Source: an uncultured Collinsella sp. (GTDB lineage Bacteria; Actinomycetota; Coriobacteriia; Coriobacteriales; Coriobacteriaceae). Taken from it: DNA of 59,729 nucleotides. Positions within the stretch are counted from its first letter, which is position 1. Each line of letters begins with the position of its first letter. The stretch spans positions 1-59,729 of the forward strand of contig UQOJ01000007.1 in NCBI GenBank assembly GCA_900542635.1. Reading direction: 5' to 3'. Made by a program: the position numbers and the translations under genes. The notes under the pieces were generated by a model. The model did no database searches. It was not told the DNA's origin and saw nothing but the letters and a program-made list of their open reading frames with translations. Below are positions 1 to 7,826 of this stretch, one piece after another.

Positions 1-184
1 GGGCTCCTGTCGTTTCCGTGCCCTCGGATTGGGTCATAGTGTCTGACTTATGCTCAACCTGCGACGTTTGCGCGCTTGTCAAGAGATTAGCCGTTGGGAA
101 AGTGTCCAAAAATCCCACGCTCGTTCCTTTTGGATTGCGTTGCCCGTGGCCGACAGCCGTGCGGCACCGGTCCGCGTGGCGGCG

Positions 185-190
185 TATAAT
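185..190 (+). promoter_or_regulatory. -10 element of recQ promoter
   Basis: A perfect TATAAT lies 32 bases before the recQ start codon. I see no good -35 hexamer 16-18 bases upstream. The remaining 1-184 holds no convincing gene on either strand; short open frames there lack ribosome binding sites and recognisable protein. Confidence 0.45.
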
Positions 191-221
191 CGGCGGCAGA
201 TGACTTGGACGTTAGGAAACC

Positions 222-2198
222 ATGACCGATAGCATGCAGCAGATGGCGCTCGACACGCTCGGCGCCTATTTTGGCTACACCTCGTTTCGCCCGGGACAGG
301 ACCGCATGGTGGATGCGATCCTTGCCGGTCGCGATGCGCTGGGTGTTATGCCCACGGGCGCCGGCAAGTCCATTTGCTACCAGGTGCCCGCGCTCATGCT
401 GCCCGGCATCACCTTTGTGGTGAGTCCGCTGCTGTCGCTTATGGAGGACCAGACCCGTGCGTTGCTCGCGGCGGGTGCGCGACCCAGCTATCTCAACTCC
501 AGCCTTACTCCGGCCCAGCAAAATACCGTGCTCAAACGGGCGCGCGAGGGCCGCTACCAGCTTATGTACGTGGCGCCCGAGCGCCTGCTCGAGCCGCGCT
601 TTTTAGCCTTTGCGCAGGAGGCTGCGGCGGACGGCGGCATTGGCGTGCCGCTCGTGGCCATTGACGAGGCCCACTGCGTGAGCCAATGGGGCCAGGATTT
701 CCGCCCCGCCTATCTGCAGATTCGTGAGTTCATCGATTCCCTACCGCAGCGCCCCATCGTGGCGGCCTTTACCGCCACGGCGACCGAGCGCGTGCGTGCG
801 GACATTCAGCAGATGCTCGGCCTGCAAAACCCCGCGACGGTGGTGACGGGCTTCGATCGCAAGAACCTCTACTTTGGTTGCGAGGAGATGGGCGACAAGG
901 CCAAGACTGCCTGGGTGCGCGACTACGTGATTGCGCATTCGGGCGAGAGCGGCATCGTGTATTGCTCGACCCGCAAGACGGTCGATGCGCTGGCGGGCGA
1001 GCTTGCCGAGGCGCTGGGACCCAGCGGCATTCGCGTGGGCCGTTACCATGCCGGCATGGGCAACGACGCCCGCCGCCAGAGCCAGCGTGCCTTTATCGAC
1101 GACGACATTCAGGTGATGGTTGCCACCAACGCCTTTGGCATGGGCATCGACAAGCCCAACGTGCGCTACGTGATCCACAACAACGTGCCCGAGAGCATCG
1201 AGGCATACTACCAAGAGGCGGGCCGCGCTGGCCGCGATGGCGATCCGGCCAGCTGTCACTTGCTGTGGAACGGTAACGATTTTCGTATGCGCCGCTTTTT
1301 GATCGACCGCGGCGATGCGGTCGACGAGGCGCTCGACGACGAGCAGCGCGCGTGGGCGCTCCAGAACCGTTATTGCCTGCTCAGCCAGATGGAGGGCTAC
1401 TGCAATACCACTGGCTGTCTGCGCGAATACATGCTGCGCTACTTTGGCGACGAGGCGGCAGCCGAGCATGCGGCAGCCGCCGCGGGCGGCACGGCAGACG
1501 ACGCTGAGGGCTGCGGCAACTGCAGCAACTGTCTCACGCAGTTCGAGGTCGAGGACGTCACCGATATGGCCCGCGCCGCTGTGCGCTATGTGGCCACGCG
1601 TCCCATGCGCTTTGGCAAGTCGCTGATCGCCGACGTGCTCCACGGCGGCAACACCGAGCGCATTCGCCAGATGCATCTGGACGAGGACCGCGGCTACGGT
1701 GAGCTGTCGAGTGAATCGGTCGGGCGCATCAAGGACATCGTCGGGCAGCTGTGCGGTCGCGGTTATTTGGCCACCTCGCAGGGGCAGTACCCGGTCGTGG
1801 GACTGGGTCCGCGTGCCGGCGAGGTCGAGGACGAGGCGTTCGCCTTTACCGTTAAGCGCCGCGCGTCCAAGCGCAAGGCCTCGGCCCGCGCCCGCCGCGC
1901 CGTCGATCTGCTGCGCGAGGAGGCCGAGCTGGATCAGCGCCCGCGCGTTGGCGACGATGCCGAGCTGTTCGAGCGCCTGCGTGCCCTCCGCAAGGAGATC
2001 TCGACGGAGCTGGAGATGGCGCCGTATATGGTCTTTTCCGACAAGGCCCTGCGCGGCCTGTGCCGCCTGCGTCCACAGACGCGCGAGGAGCTGATCCAGG
2101 TCAACGGCATTGGCGAGAAAAAAGCCGACGCCTTTGGCGAGCAGTTTATGGCGGCGATTGAAGAATTTGAGTCCGAGCATGCACGGGATGGAGCGTAA
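222..2198 (+). CDS. recQ: ATP-dependent DNA helicase RecQ
   Basis: A 658-residue 3'-5' DNA helicase for recombination and fork repair. The helicase core has Walker A TGAGKS near residues 45-50 and the DEAH box at 148-151 followed by the RecQ-type aromatic-rich loop (SQWGQDFRP). Motif VI, QEAGRAGRDG, is clear near residue 330. A zinc-binding region follows with Cys residues in CGNCSNC, then an RQC-like winged helix and a C-terminal HRDC domain (about 575-650, with the VNGIGEKKADAFGEQF helix-hairpin-like end). Length is typical of full RecQ. Start ATG is preceded by an AGGAA-type ribosome site. The GntR gene follows after two bases, so the two may be cotranscribed, though no functional link is evident. 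Confidence 0.96.
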   Translation: MTDSMQQMALDTLGAYFGYTSFRPGQDRMVDAILAGRDALGVMPTGAGKSICYQVPALMLPGITFVVSPLLSLMEDQTRALLAAGARPSYLNSSLTPAQQNTVLKRAREGRYQLMYVAPERLLEPRFLAFAQEAAADGGIGVPLVAIDEAHCVSQWGQDFRPAYLQIREFIDSLPQRPIVAAFTATATERVRADIQQMLGLQNPATVVTGFDRKNLYFGCEEMGDKAKTAWVRDYVIAHSGESGIVYCSTRKTVDALAGELAEALGPSGIRVGRYHAGMGNDARRQSQRAFIDDDIQVMVATNAFGMGIDKPNVRYVIHNNVPESIEAYYQEAGRAGRDGDPASCHLLWNGNDFRMRRFLIDRGDAVDEALDDEQRAWALQNRYCLLSQMEGYCNTTGCLREYMLRYFGDEAAAEHAAAAAGGTADDAEGCGNCSNCLTQFEVEDVTDMARAAVRYVATRPMRFGKSLIADVLHGGNTERIRQMHLDEDRGYGELSSESVGRIKDIVGQLCGRGYLATSQGQYPVVGLGPRAGEVEDEAFAFTVKRRASKRKASARARRAVDLLREEAELDQRPRVGDDAELFERLRALRKEISTELEMAPYMVFSDKALRGLCRLRPQTREELIQVNGIGEKKADAFGEQFMAAIEEFESEHARDGA

Positions 2199-2200
2199 CG

Positions 2201-2965
2201 ATGGTAGCCGATAGCAAGACCGAACGCTCCGAGCGCGCCGAGGTGTCCGCCGTACCGCTGTACCAGCAGGTCATGGACGACCTAAAGGGCGAGATCGCGC
2301 GCGGCGTGTACGCAGCCGGCTCGCGCATCCCTGCCGAGATAGAGCTCGCGAAGTCCTACGGCGTGGGGCGCATCACCGTGCGCCGCGCCATCGAGGAGCT
2401 GTCGCGTGCGGGGTATCTCAACCGCCAGCAGGGGAGGGGCACGTTTGTGTGCGCTCCCAAGCTCAAGCGCAAGATTCGCCAGAAGGGTGACGTCCAGAGC
2501 TTTACTGAGGGTTGTGCTGCCAACGACATGGTGCCGGGTGCGCGTCTGGTGTCGCGCACGGTGGTCGCGGCGACGCACGAGGATGCGGCGTTCTTTGGCG
2601 TGGAGCCCGGCTGCGAGCTTATCGTGGTCGAGCGCGTGCGCACGGCCGACGGCATCCCCGTCATGCTCGAGAACAACGCCTTTGTGCTCGCCGACCATCC
2701 CTACCTGCAGGCGCTGGCCGACGAGGACCTCACCGATAACTCAATCTTTGCGCTCGTTGCCGAGCATTCGGGTCGCGCGCCGCTCAAGTCCGACCCCTGC
2801 ACCGTGGAGATTGCGCTTGCCGATACTCAGACGGCCCCGCTGCTGGAGGTGCCGGTCGGCGAGCCGCTCTTCTATATGGAGGCCTACTTTACCGACGCCG
2901 GCGGGCGCCCTCTACTGCTCGGCCGCCAAAAGATCGTGGGCTCGCGCTACGTCTTCGACATCTAA
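2201..2965 (+). CDS. GntR-family (HutC/UTRA) transcriptional regulator
   Basis: A 254-residue repressor-type regulator. Residues about 18-85 form a GntR winged helix with the recognition stretch GVGRITVRRAIEELSRAGYL and the wing QGRGTFV; residues about 100-250 form a UTRA ligand-binding domain, which in this subfamily binds sugar phosphates or amino-acid derivatives. It sits two bases after recQ and directly upstream of a FrlB-like deglycase gene. Two copies of ATAG(A/G)ACAACATAGAAC lie in the following gap and overlap the deglycase promoter, so the likely role (inference) is ligand-relieved repression of the deglycase and perhaps other distant targets. Confidence 0.9.
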   Translation: MVADSKTERSERAEVSAVPLYQQVMDDLKGEIARGVYAAGSRIPAEIELAKSYGVGRITVRRAIEELSRAGYLNRQQGRGTFVCAPKLKRKIRQKGDVQSFTEGCAANDMVPGARLVSRTVVAATHEDAAFFGVEPGCELIVVERVRTADGIPVMLENNAFVLADHPYLQALADEDLTDNSIFALVAEHSGRAPLKSDPCTVEIALADTQTAPLLEVPVGEPLFYMEAYFTDAGGRPLLLGRQKIVGSRYVFDI

Positions 2966-2974
2966 CGTCCACAG

Positions 2975-3056
2975 ATAGAACAACATAGAACAAATTTGCT
3001 GAGATGACTTCACGGGCGTTGTTACACGTGCTATAAATAGGACAACATAGAACGAC
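2975..3056 (+). promoter_or_regulatory. Promoter with two operator-like repeats (GntR target candidate)
   Basis: Two 20-base direct repeats, ATAGAACAACATAGAACAAA (2975-2994) and ATAGGACAACATAGAACGAC (3037-3056), differ at only three positions. Between them is an extended -10 element TGCTATAAA (3029-3037), so the second repeat covers the expected transcription start. Position between a GntR/UTRA gene and its probable target suggests operators. Each repeat itself holds two ATAG(A/G)ACAA-like half-repeats. Confidence 0.6.
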
Positions 3057-3109
3057 AGCAGGTACGAGCTGTCGTCGTTCAAAGCCGCCCCACAAGGAGG
3101 AGCATCAGC

Positions 3110-4078
3110 ATGAACGCACATGATCTGGTTCAGGAAATCATCGAGCGCAAGGGCAAGATCGAGAACGTCTTTTGGATCGCCTGTGGCGGTTCGATGATCG
3201 ATCTCATGCCGGCCAACGAGCTGCTCAAGCGTGAGGCCACCACGTTTACCTCGACGGTCTACACGGCACGCGAGTTTTGCCTGATGGCTCCCAAGAGTCT
3301 TGGCGAGAAGTCGCTCGTCATCGCCTGCAGCCACAGCGGCAACACGCAAGAGGTCGTTGACGGCTGCGAGATGGCGCTGACCGCCGGTGCCGAAGTCGTT
3401 GCCCTCACCGACTGCGAGGGCTCAAAGATCGACAACGGCAAGTGGACTACCTGGGTCTATCCGTGGGGCGAGGGCGTGTCGCAGGCCGAGGTGCCGCAGG
3501 GCATCGGCGCTCTGATCGCCGCCGAACTGCTCGACCAGCAGGAGGGCTACGAAGCGCTCGCCGACATGTATGAGGGCCTCAAGCAGATGGATGCGCTGCT
3601 GCCCGCCGCCCGTGAGAAGGTCAACGCCGAGCTGGGCGCCCGCTTTGCCGAGCTCTGCCAGCAGCACAAGTTCTTCTACATCCTGGGATCCGGCCCCAAC
3701 TTTAGCCAGACCTACGCCATGGCGATCTGCTCGCTTATGGAGATGCAATGGCAGCACTGCTGCTACATCCACTCCGGCGAGTATTTCCACGGCCCGTTCG
3801 AGGCTACCGAGCCCGGCGTGTTCTACTTTGTGCAGCTCGGGTCGGGTGAGTGCCGCCCCATGGAGGAGCGCGCTCTGGCGTTCCTCAACACGCATACCGA
3901 TACGGTCATGGTGCTCGACGCGCTCGAGTACGGCGTAGGCGAGGTGCCCGCCAGCGTGCGTTCGTACCTGGAGCCGATCTTCTTCTACAACATGAGCTGC
4001 GAACTGCGTGCCGCTCGCGGCAAGGTGTTCGACCACAGCCCCGAGGTTCGTCGCTACATGGGCATCGAGCAGTACTAG
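3110..4078 (+). CDS. FrlB-like SIS-domain sugar-phosphate deglycase/isomerase
   Basis: A 322-residue protein with two SIS (sugar isomerase) domains, the first around residues 20-150 (ACGGSMID and SHSGNTQEVV phosphate-binding loops), the second around 190-310. The second domain carries the SGEYFHGPFE stretch and the C-terminal DHSPEVRRYMG signature, which match fructoselysine-6-phosphate deglycase (FrlB); the Glu and His there correspond to the residues proposed as catalytic in that family. The expected reaction is cleavage of a fructosamine 6-phosphate to glucose 6-phosphate and amine. No kinase or transporter for the pathway is adjacent, so the true substrate is open. A strong AAGGAGGA site precedes the ATG. 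Probably controlled by the upstream GntR protein. Confidence 0.8.
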   Translation: MNAHDLVQEIIERKGKIENVFWIACGGSMIDLMPANELLKREATTFTSTVYTAREFCLMAPKSLGEKSLVIACSHSGNTQEVVDGCEMALTAGAEVVALTDCEGSKIDNGKWTTWVYPWGEGVSQAEVPQGIGALIAAELLDQQEGYEALADMYEGLKQMDALLPAAREKVNAELGARFAELCQQHKFFYILGSGPNFSQTYAMAICSLMEMQWQHCCYIHSGEYFHGPFEATEPGVFYFVQLGSGECRPMEERALAFLNTHTDTVMVLDALEYGVGEVPASVRSYLEPIFFYNMSCELRAARGKVFDHSPEVRRYMGIEQY

Positions 4079-4129
4079 GTACCGGGAAAAGTATTCACCT
4101 TCGATTCGCAAGCGTGTCGTGTGAGTCAA

Positions 4130-4169
4130 AAAGCGGGCCGTGCCGGGGATTTCCGGCACGGCCCGCTTT
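4130..4169. terminator. Bidirectional hairpin terminator
   Basis: A 17-base-pair perfect stem (4130-4146 with 4153-4169, loop GGATTT) with A-run on the left and TTT on the right lies between two converging genes, the FrlB-like gene and the dehydrogenase. It can serve both strands. Confidence 0.8.
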
Positions 4170-4210
4170 GCATGGCGTCCGTATGAGCGAGGTGTCGCGG
4201 CAACCGACGC

Positions 4211-5188
4211 TTACTTGGCGTCGTAGGCCTCGGCATCCCACCAGTCGAGCTGGGCGATGTTGTCACGAATGTGCTGGCAGCTCTTGTGGAAGCCCTCGAG
4301 CTCGTGCTCGGACAGGTCGAGCGTGTAGACCTCCTCGATGCCCTCGGCGCCGATCACGCACGGCAGGGAAGTAAAGATACCCTCCTCGCCATACTGGCCG
4401 GTCATGAGCGTGGATGCCGAAAGCACGGCGTGCTCGTTGTGCAGCACGGCGGCGCAGACGCGCGCGGCGGAGTTGGCGACGGCGTACTCGGTGCACTGCT
4501 TGCCCTGGTAAGTTACGTAGCCGCCCTTGCGCGCGAGCTCCTCGATTTCCATGTGGTCGAAGACATACTTGTCGGGGTTCTCGGCCTGAAGCTCGTTGAG
4601 GCTCTTGCCGGCGATGGTTGCGGCCTTAAAGGCGGCCAGCTGGCTAAAGCCGTGCTCGCCGATCATGTAGGCGTCGATAGACTTGGGGCTCACACCGACC
4701 TTCTTGGAGATCTCGGTGCGCAGGCGGGCGGAGTCCAGGCCGCAGCCCGAGCCGATGATCTTCTTGGGATCGTAGCCGGTCAGGTGCCACAGCTCGGTGC
4801 ACACGACGTCGCAGGGGTTGGAGATGCTCACGAAGATGCCGTCAAAGCCGGCGTCGACGATGCGCTTGGCAAAGGTGCGGGCGGCGTCGGTGGTAAAGAA
4901 CAGCTCGCCGTCGCGGTTGCCGGCGGCCAGCGCGACCTTGCCGGCGGCGTTGACGATGACGTCGCAGCAGGCAAGCTCCTCGTAGTGGTCGTAGCAGTTG
5001 ACGATCTTGGTGTTGTACGGGACAAACGAAAGGGAGTCGCGCAGGTCCTGGACCTCGGACGTCACCTTGGCCTCGTTGATATCGCACAGGTACAGCTCAT
5101 CGGCAATGCCCTGCATGAGTAGGCTGTTGGCGACATGTGCTCCTACGTGGCCCTGGCCGACCACACCGATCTTACGCGTCTGGTACAT
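4211..5188 (-). CDS. L-lactate / L-2-hydroxyisocaproate dehydrogenase
   Basis: A 325-residue NAD-dependent L-2-hydroxyacid dehydrogenase of the LDH/MDH superfamily. The Rossmann loop GVVGQGHVG is at the N terminus, the nicotinamide-side ISNPCDV stretch is in the middle, the substrate Arg is in LDSARLR, and the catalytic His is in GEHGFSQ. The substrate loop GNRDGE resembles L-2-hydroxyisocaproate dehydrogenase more than classical LDH (which has a GARQ-type loop), so branched 2-oxo acids may be accepted. The frame is open 31 codons further upstream, but the ATG at 5188 is chosen because GAAAGGA lies just before it and the product then matches family length. Role: reoxidising NADH during fermentation. 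Confidence 0.85.
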   Translation of the reverse strand: MYQTRKIGVVGQGHVGAHVANSLLMQGIADELYLCDINEAKVTSEVQDLRDSLSFVPYNTKIVNCYDHYEELACCDVIVNAAGKVALAAGNRDGELFFTTDAARTFAKRIVDAGFDGIFVSISNPCDVVCTELWHLTGYDPKKIIGSGCGLDSARLRTEISKKVGVSPKSIDAYMIGEHGFSQLAAFKAATIAGKSLNELQAENPDKYVFDHMEIEELARKGGYVTYQGKQCTEYAVANSAARVCAAVLHNEHAVLSASTLMTGQYGEEGIFTSLPCVIGAEGIEEVYTLDLSEHELEGFHKSCQHIRDNIAQLDWWDAEAYDAK

Positions 5189-5364
5189 ATATGTATCCTT
5201 TCGGCCGAGTTTTTCGCGTCGAACCATTGTAGCGTCCTGCTGCCACTTTGCTAGGCTAAAGCGCCGTAGATTTTTGGACATGCCTTAATCTCTACTTTTG
5301 GAGCGATTTGGGCCGCTGACGGTATCGCTGGGCGATGTGCTCGCGCGGATGGCGCCGGTCGTTG

Positions 5365-5370
5365 TACCAT
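5365..5370 (+). promoter_or_regulatory. Candidate -10 element of metA
   Basis: TACCAT followed by AGCT lies 28 bases before the metA start. The same ten bases, TACCATAGCT, occur at the -10 position of the P-type ATPase promoter (33077-33086). No SAM riboswitch or T-box is visible before metA. Confidence 0.3.
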
Positions 5371-5398
5371 AGCTGCAACTGACTCGTAAGGAGCATCC

Positions 5399-6325
5399 AT
5401 GCCCATTCGCATCCCCGACGCCCTCCCTGCCGCCGCGCAGCTCGAGAGCGAGAACATCTTTGTCATGACCGAGTACCGTGCGCTGCACCAAGACATCCGT
5501 CCGCTGCGCGTGCTCATCCTCAACCTCATGCCCACCAAGATCGCCACCGAGACGCAGATCATGCGCAAGCTCTCCAACACGCCGCTGCAGGTGGAGGTGG
5601 ACCTGCTGCGCACCAAAACGCACGAGGCCACGCATGTGAGCGCCGGCCACCTGGAGACGTTCTACCGCACGTTCGATGACATCCGCGACATCCACTACGA
5701 CGGCCTGATCATCACGGGCGCCCCGGTGGAGCAGATGCCGTTCGAGGAGGTCGACTACTGGCCCGAGCTCTGCCAGATCATGGATTGGTCCACCACGCAC
5801 GTACACTCTACGCTGCACATTTGCTGGGGCGCGCAGGCCGGCCTGTACCATCATTACGGTATTCAGAAGCACGACCTGCCGGCAAAGGCGAGTGGCGTGT
5901 TCGAGCATTATCTGGTGAAGCCGCAAAGCCCGCTGGTCCGCGGCTTCGACGACCGTTTCTATGCCGTGCATTCGCGCAACACCGATGTGCGCCGCGAGGA
6001 CGTGGAGGCCGAGCCGCAGCTTGAGGTCGTGGCCGTGTCTGACGAGGTGGGCCTGTACATCGTCAAGTCGACCGACAGCCGCCGCTTCTTTGTCTTTGGC
6101 CATCCCGAGTACGATACCGACACGTTGCGCCTGGAGTACGAGCGCGACGTGAAGCGCGGGCTCAACCCCCAGGTGCCGGCGCATTATTTTCCAGGTGACG
6201 ACCCCACCGCCGAGCCGCGCAACGTCTGGCGCAGCCAGGCTCAGCTGTTCTACACCAACTGGCTCAACTACTACGTCTACCAGACCACGCCCTACGACCT
6301 GGCCCGCGCCGGCGAGGAGCACTAG
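5399..6325 (+). CDS. metA: Homoserine O-acetyltransferase (MetA family)
   Basis: A 308-residue MetA-family homoserine acyltransferase, first committed step of methionine synthesis. The catalytic Cys is C142 in HICWGAQAG; the His and Glu of the triad are in FGHPEYD near residue 235. Residue 111 is Glu (GAPVEQMP); in characterised MetA proteins Glu at this position selects acetyl-CoA, whereas Gly selects succinyl-CoA, so the enzyme is predicted to make O-acetylhomoserine. Start ATG has TAAGGAG upstream. The gene converges on the cyclo-ligase gene, with only 42 bases between their ends and no clear terminator there. Confidence 0.93.
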   Translation: MPIRIPDALPAAAQLESENIFVMTEYRALHQDIRPLRVLILNLMPTKIATETQIMRKLSNTPLQVEVDLLRTKTHEATHVSAGHLETFYRTFDDIRDIHYDGLIITGAPVEQMPFEEVDYWPELCQIMDWSTTHVHSTLHICWGAQAGLYHHYGIQKHDLPAKASGVFEHYLVKPQSPLVRGFDDRFYAVHSRNTDVRREDVEAEPQLEVVAVSDEVGLYIVKSTDSRRFFVFGHPEYDTDTLRLEYERDVKRGLNPQVPAHYFPGDDPTAEPRNVWRSQAQLFYTNWLNYYVYQTTPYDLARAGEEH

Positions 6326-6367
6326 ACTGCGATGGTGCTGCTGTAGCCGTGGCTGATGTGGCGGCGA

Positions 6368-6964
6368 TTAGGCGCTAATGATGTGGGGTAGCGGCAGGTC
6401 GTGGGCGTCGGTGGGAACGTGGTCGACACGCTGCTCGTCAAAGGCGATGCCGATGATTTGGCATGCGGGCGAGAGCATAGGCAGGTAGCGGTCGTAACAA
6501 CCGCCGCCGTAGCCCAGGCGCGCGCCGGTTTGGTCGAAGGCCACGAGCGGCACGACGATCATGTCGAGAGCTTCGGCAGGCACGATGGGGAAGCGGTCGC
6601 TGTCGATGTCCGTGGCCGCGAAGGCCCGCGTGGGGTGGGCGATAAACGGAGCCGCGGACGCATCGTCGGCGGCAACTGCCCGCATGCACATGCGCTGGCC
6701 ATAAGCTGCGGCATCAATTGCCGAGAGCATGCACGGATAGGCTACGCGCCAGCCGCGCACGGCGGCCGCAGCGGCAAACGCGGCAGGGTCTGCCTCGGAA
6801 CCCATCGCGGCATAGACGGCAACGGTGCGCGGCGCCGCGGCATCCAAGCGGCCCAGCAGCTCAACCAGCCGCGCACAGATATCAGCAGACTTCGCCGCCT
6901 GCACATCCAAATCAAGAGCGTCACGTCGGGCAATCACCGCCCGTCGCAATTTAGCCTTGTCCAT
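6368..6964 (-). CDS. 5-formyltetrahydrofolate cyclo-ligase
   Basis: A 198-residue 5-FTHF cyclo-ligase (methenyl-THF synthetase), which uses ATP to convert 5-formyl-THF to 5,10-methenyl-THF. N-terminal KAKLRRAVIARRDAL is the nucleotide-side motif; the family signature VPLVAFDQTGARLGYGGGCYDR is plainly present near the C terminus, as is the IGIAFDEQ strand. The frame stays open nine codons further upstream, but ATG 6964 has AGAGGAGG at ideal spacing and starts a family-like N terminus. A repeat element (6981-7033) begins just upstream of this ribosome site. Confidence 0.92.
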   Translation of the reverse strand: MDKAKLRRAVIARRDALDLDVQAAKSADICARLVELLGRLDAAAPRTVAVYAAMGSEADPAAFAAAAAVRGWRVAYPCMLSAIDAAAYGQRMCMRAVAADDASAAPFIAHPTRAFAATDIDSDRFPIVPAEALDMIVVPLVAFDQTGARLGYGGGCYDRYLPMLSPACQIIGIAFDEQRVDHVPTDAHDLPLPHIISA

Positions 6965-6980
6965 CCCAACCTCCTCTAGC

Positions 6981-7073
6981 AAACCTGCCAAACAGGGACA
7001 GGTTTATTTTGGCAGGTTTTATCTGGGCAAACGTCGAAGCCGCCACAAAGGTGTCCTTTGTGGCGGCTTCGAC
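6981..7073 (+). repeat. Dispersed repeat element copy A with 19-bp hairpin
   Basis: The 53-base unit at 6981-7033 begins AAACCTGCC, contains GGGACAGGTTTATTTTGG and ends ATCTGGGCAAACG; AACCTGCC and GGCAGGTT form 8-base inverted ends inside it. It abuts a perfect hairpin, 7033-7051 with 7055-7073, loop TGT. Two more copies occur near 56.5 kb, one again next to a strong hairpin of unrelated sequence. It separates the cyclo-ligase gene from hicB and could end hicB transcription. Confidence 0.8.
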
Positions 7074-7085
7074 TCAACGTTGGCT

Positions 7086-7415
7086 TCACAACGCCGCAGC
7101 GATTGCTTCAGTCACAAACTTATTGAGCGATTCACCCTTCTTTGCCGCTGCCAGCGCTGCTCGCTTGTGGAGCTCAGAGCCCGTTCTTACGTTGAAAGAG
7201 CCCTTAAAAGCCCGCTCGGGTTCCTTGCCCTTCTCGGCGCAAAACTCAAGGTAATCGTCGACGGCGTCGTGGAAGCATTGCTCCACTTCTTTAGCCGTGG
7301 AGCCTTCAAATACGATTGCGTCCCTAATGCCGGCGACCATACCTGTTAGCACATGCTGTTCAGCATCGAACTCGACCGGGGCGAAATAACCCTTGTATGC
7401 CAAAACGTTACTCAT
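7086..7415 (-). CDS. hicB: HicB-family antitoxin
   Basis: A 109-residue HicB-type antitoxin. The N-terminal half is the partial RNase-H-like fold (YKGYFAPVEFDAEQHVLTGMV, then DAIVFEGSTAKEVEQCFHDAVDDYLE), and the C-terminal end (about 70-109) is a ribbon-helix-helix DNA-binding segment with FNVRTGSELHKRAALAA. The upstream in-frame ATG is ignored because GGAGG sits correctly before ATG 7415. Its start overlaps the end of hicA by eight bases, giving the usual toxin-then-antitoxin order. It should neutralise HicA and, through the C-terminal domain, repress the pair. Confidence 0.88.
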   Translation of the reverse strand: MSNVLAYKGYFAPVEFDAEQHVLTGMVAGIRDAIVFEGSTAKEVEQCFHDAVDDYLEFCAEKGKEPERAFKGSFNVRTGSELHKRAALAAAKKGESLNKFVTEAIAAAL

Positions 7416-7671
7416 GACTACCTCCGACATCTTGCAGAAAGCGAACGATGTTTCGAATGGTCCCCGCTGTCAATTCGTCAGATGGATGAGGTGTGTGCAT
7501 TACGAACATCCTGCCATCTGATGGCCTGTAGAAGCGAACGCGCGATCCGGATGTCTTGCCTTTGCTGTCCATTTCAAAGCCATATGAAGCCATGACTTTT
7601 AAAAAATCCGCATAACGATACGTCGAAGGGCAGCTAAACAGTTGGGCGATGAGTTTATCGGATCGAGTCAT
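7408..7671 (-). CDS. hicA: HicA-family toxin (mRNA interferase)
   Basis: An 87-residue HicA-type toxin, expected to fold as a double-stranded-RNA-binding-like RNase that degrades mRNA. The DKLIAQLFSCPSTYRYADFLKVMASYGF start and the PHPSDELTAGTIRNIVRFL end match the family. The usual GSH motif around the catalytic histidine reads GSRVRF here; Arg at this position is seen in some HicA branches, but activity is not assured, although another His is present in MHTPHPSDEL. Longer than the minimal 60-residue HicA. Upstream are a sigma-70 promoter and an inverted repeat. Confidence 0.82.
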   Translation of the reverse strand: MTRSDKLIAQLFSCPSTYRYADFLKVMASYGFEMDSKGKTSGSRVRFYRPSDGRMFVMHTPHPSDELTAGTIRNIVRFLQDVGGSHE

Positions 7672-7685
7672 CCCGCCTCACATTC

Positions 7686-7706
7686 TGCAACTATATTCTA
7701 GTTGCA
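7686..7706. promoter_or_regulatory. Inverted repeat, candidate HicB operator
   Basis: TGCAACTA (7686-7693) and TAGTTGCA (7699-7706) are perfect 8-base arms around TATTC, lying between the hicAB promoter and the hicA start. HicB antitoxins with ribbon-helix-helix ends bind such palindromes, so this is the likely autoregulatory site. Confidence 0.5.
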
Positions 7707-7731
7707 ATTTCAGTTCGATGCAAGCACCTCT

Positions 7732-7760
7732 ACTATAGAACATGTGTGCGTATAGAACAA
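7732..7760 (-). promoter_or_regulatory. hicAB promoter
   Basis: On the minus strand TTGTTC (7755-7760) and TATAGT (7732-7737) are separated by exactly 17 bases. Both boxes lie in the repeated context TGTTCTATA, similar to the ATAGAAC words of the GntR-linked operators at 2975-3056. Confidence 0.6.
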
Positions 7761-7767
7761 GTGTTCG

Positions 7768-7812
7768 AACTACCACGAAGGGCGCCTGTGAACTGCGCCC
7801 TTCGTGGTAGTT
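7768..7812. terminator. Hairpin after the M16C peptidase gene
   Basis: An 18-base-pair perfect stem (7768-7785 with 7795-7812) lies 15 bases beyond the stop of the minus-strand peptidase gene. It has TTTTG on the plus-strand side but no U-run for the minus strand, so its terminator strength in the needed direction is uncertain. Confidence 0.55.
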
Positions 7813-7826
7813 TTGCTTGCCGTGCC

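Noticed and set aside
18..203. 61-codon frame before recQ
   Set aside because: No ribosome site or protein-like composition; it covers the promoter region.
741..2180. 479-codon minus-strand frame inside recQ
   Set aside because: Low-complexity shadow of a clear RecQ helicase.
5282..5398. SAM riboswitch or T-box before metA
   Set aside because: No conserved SAM-I/II/IV core or T-box sequence; only an ordinary ribosome site and a -10-like word.
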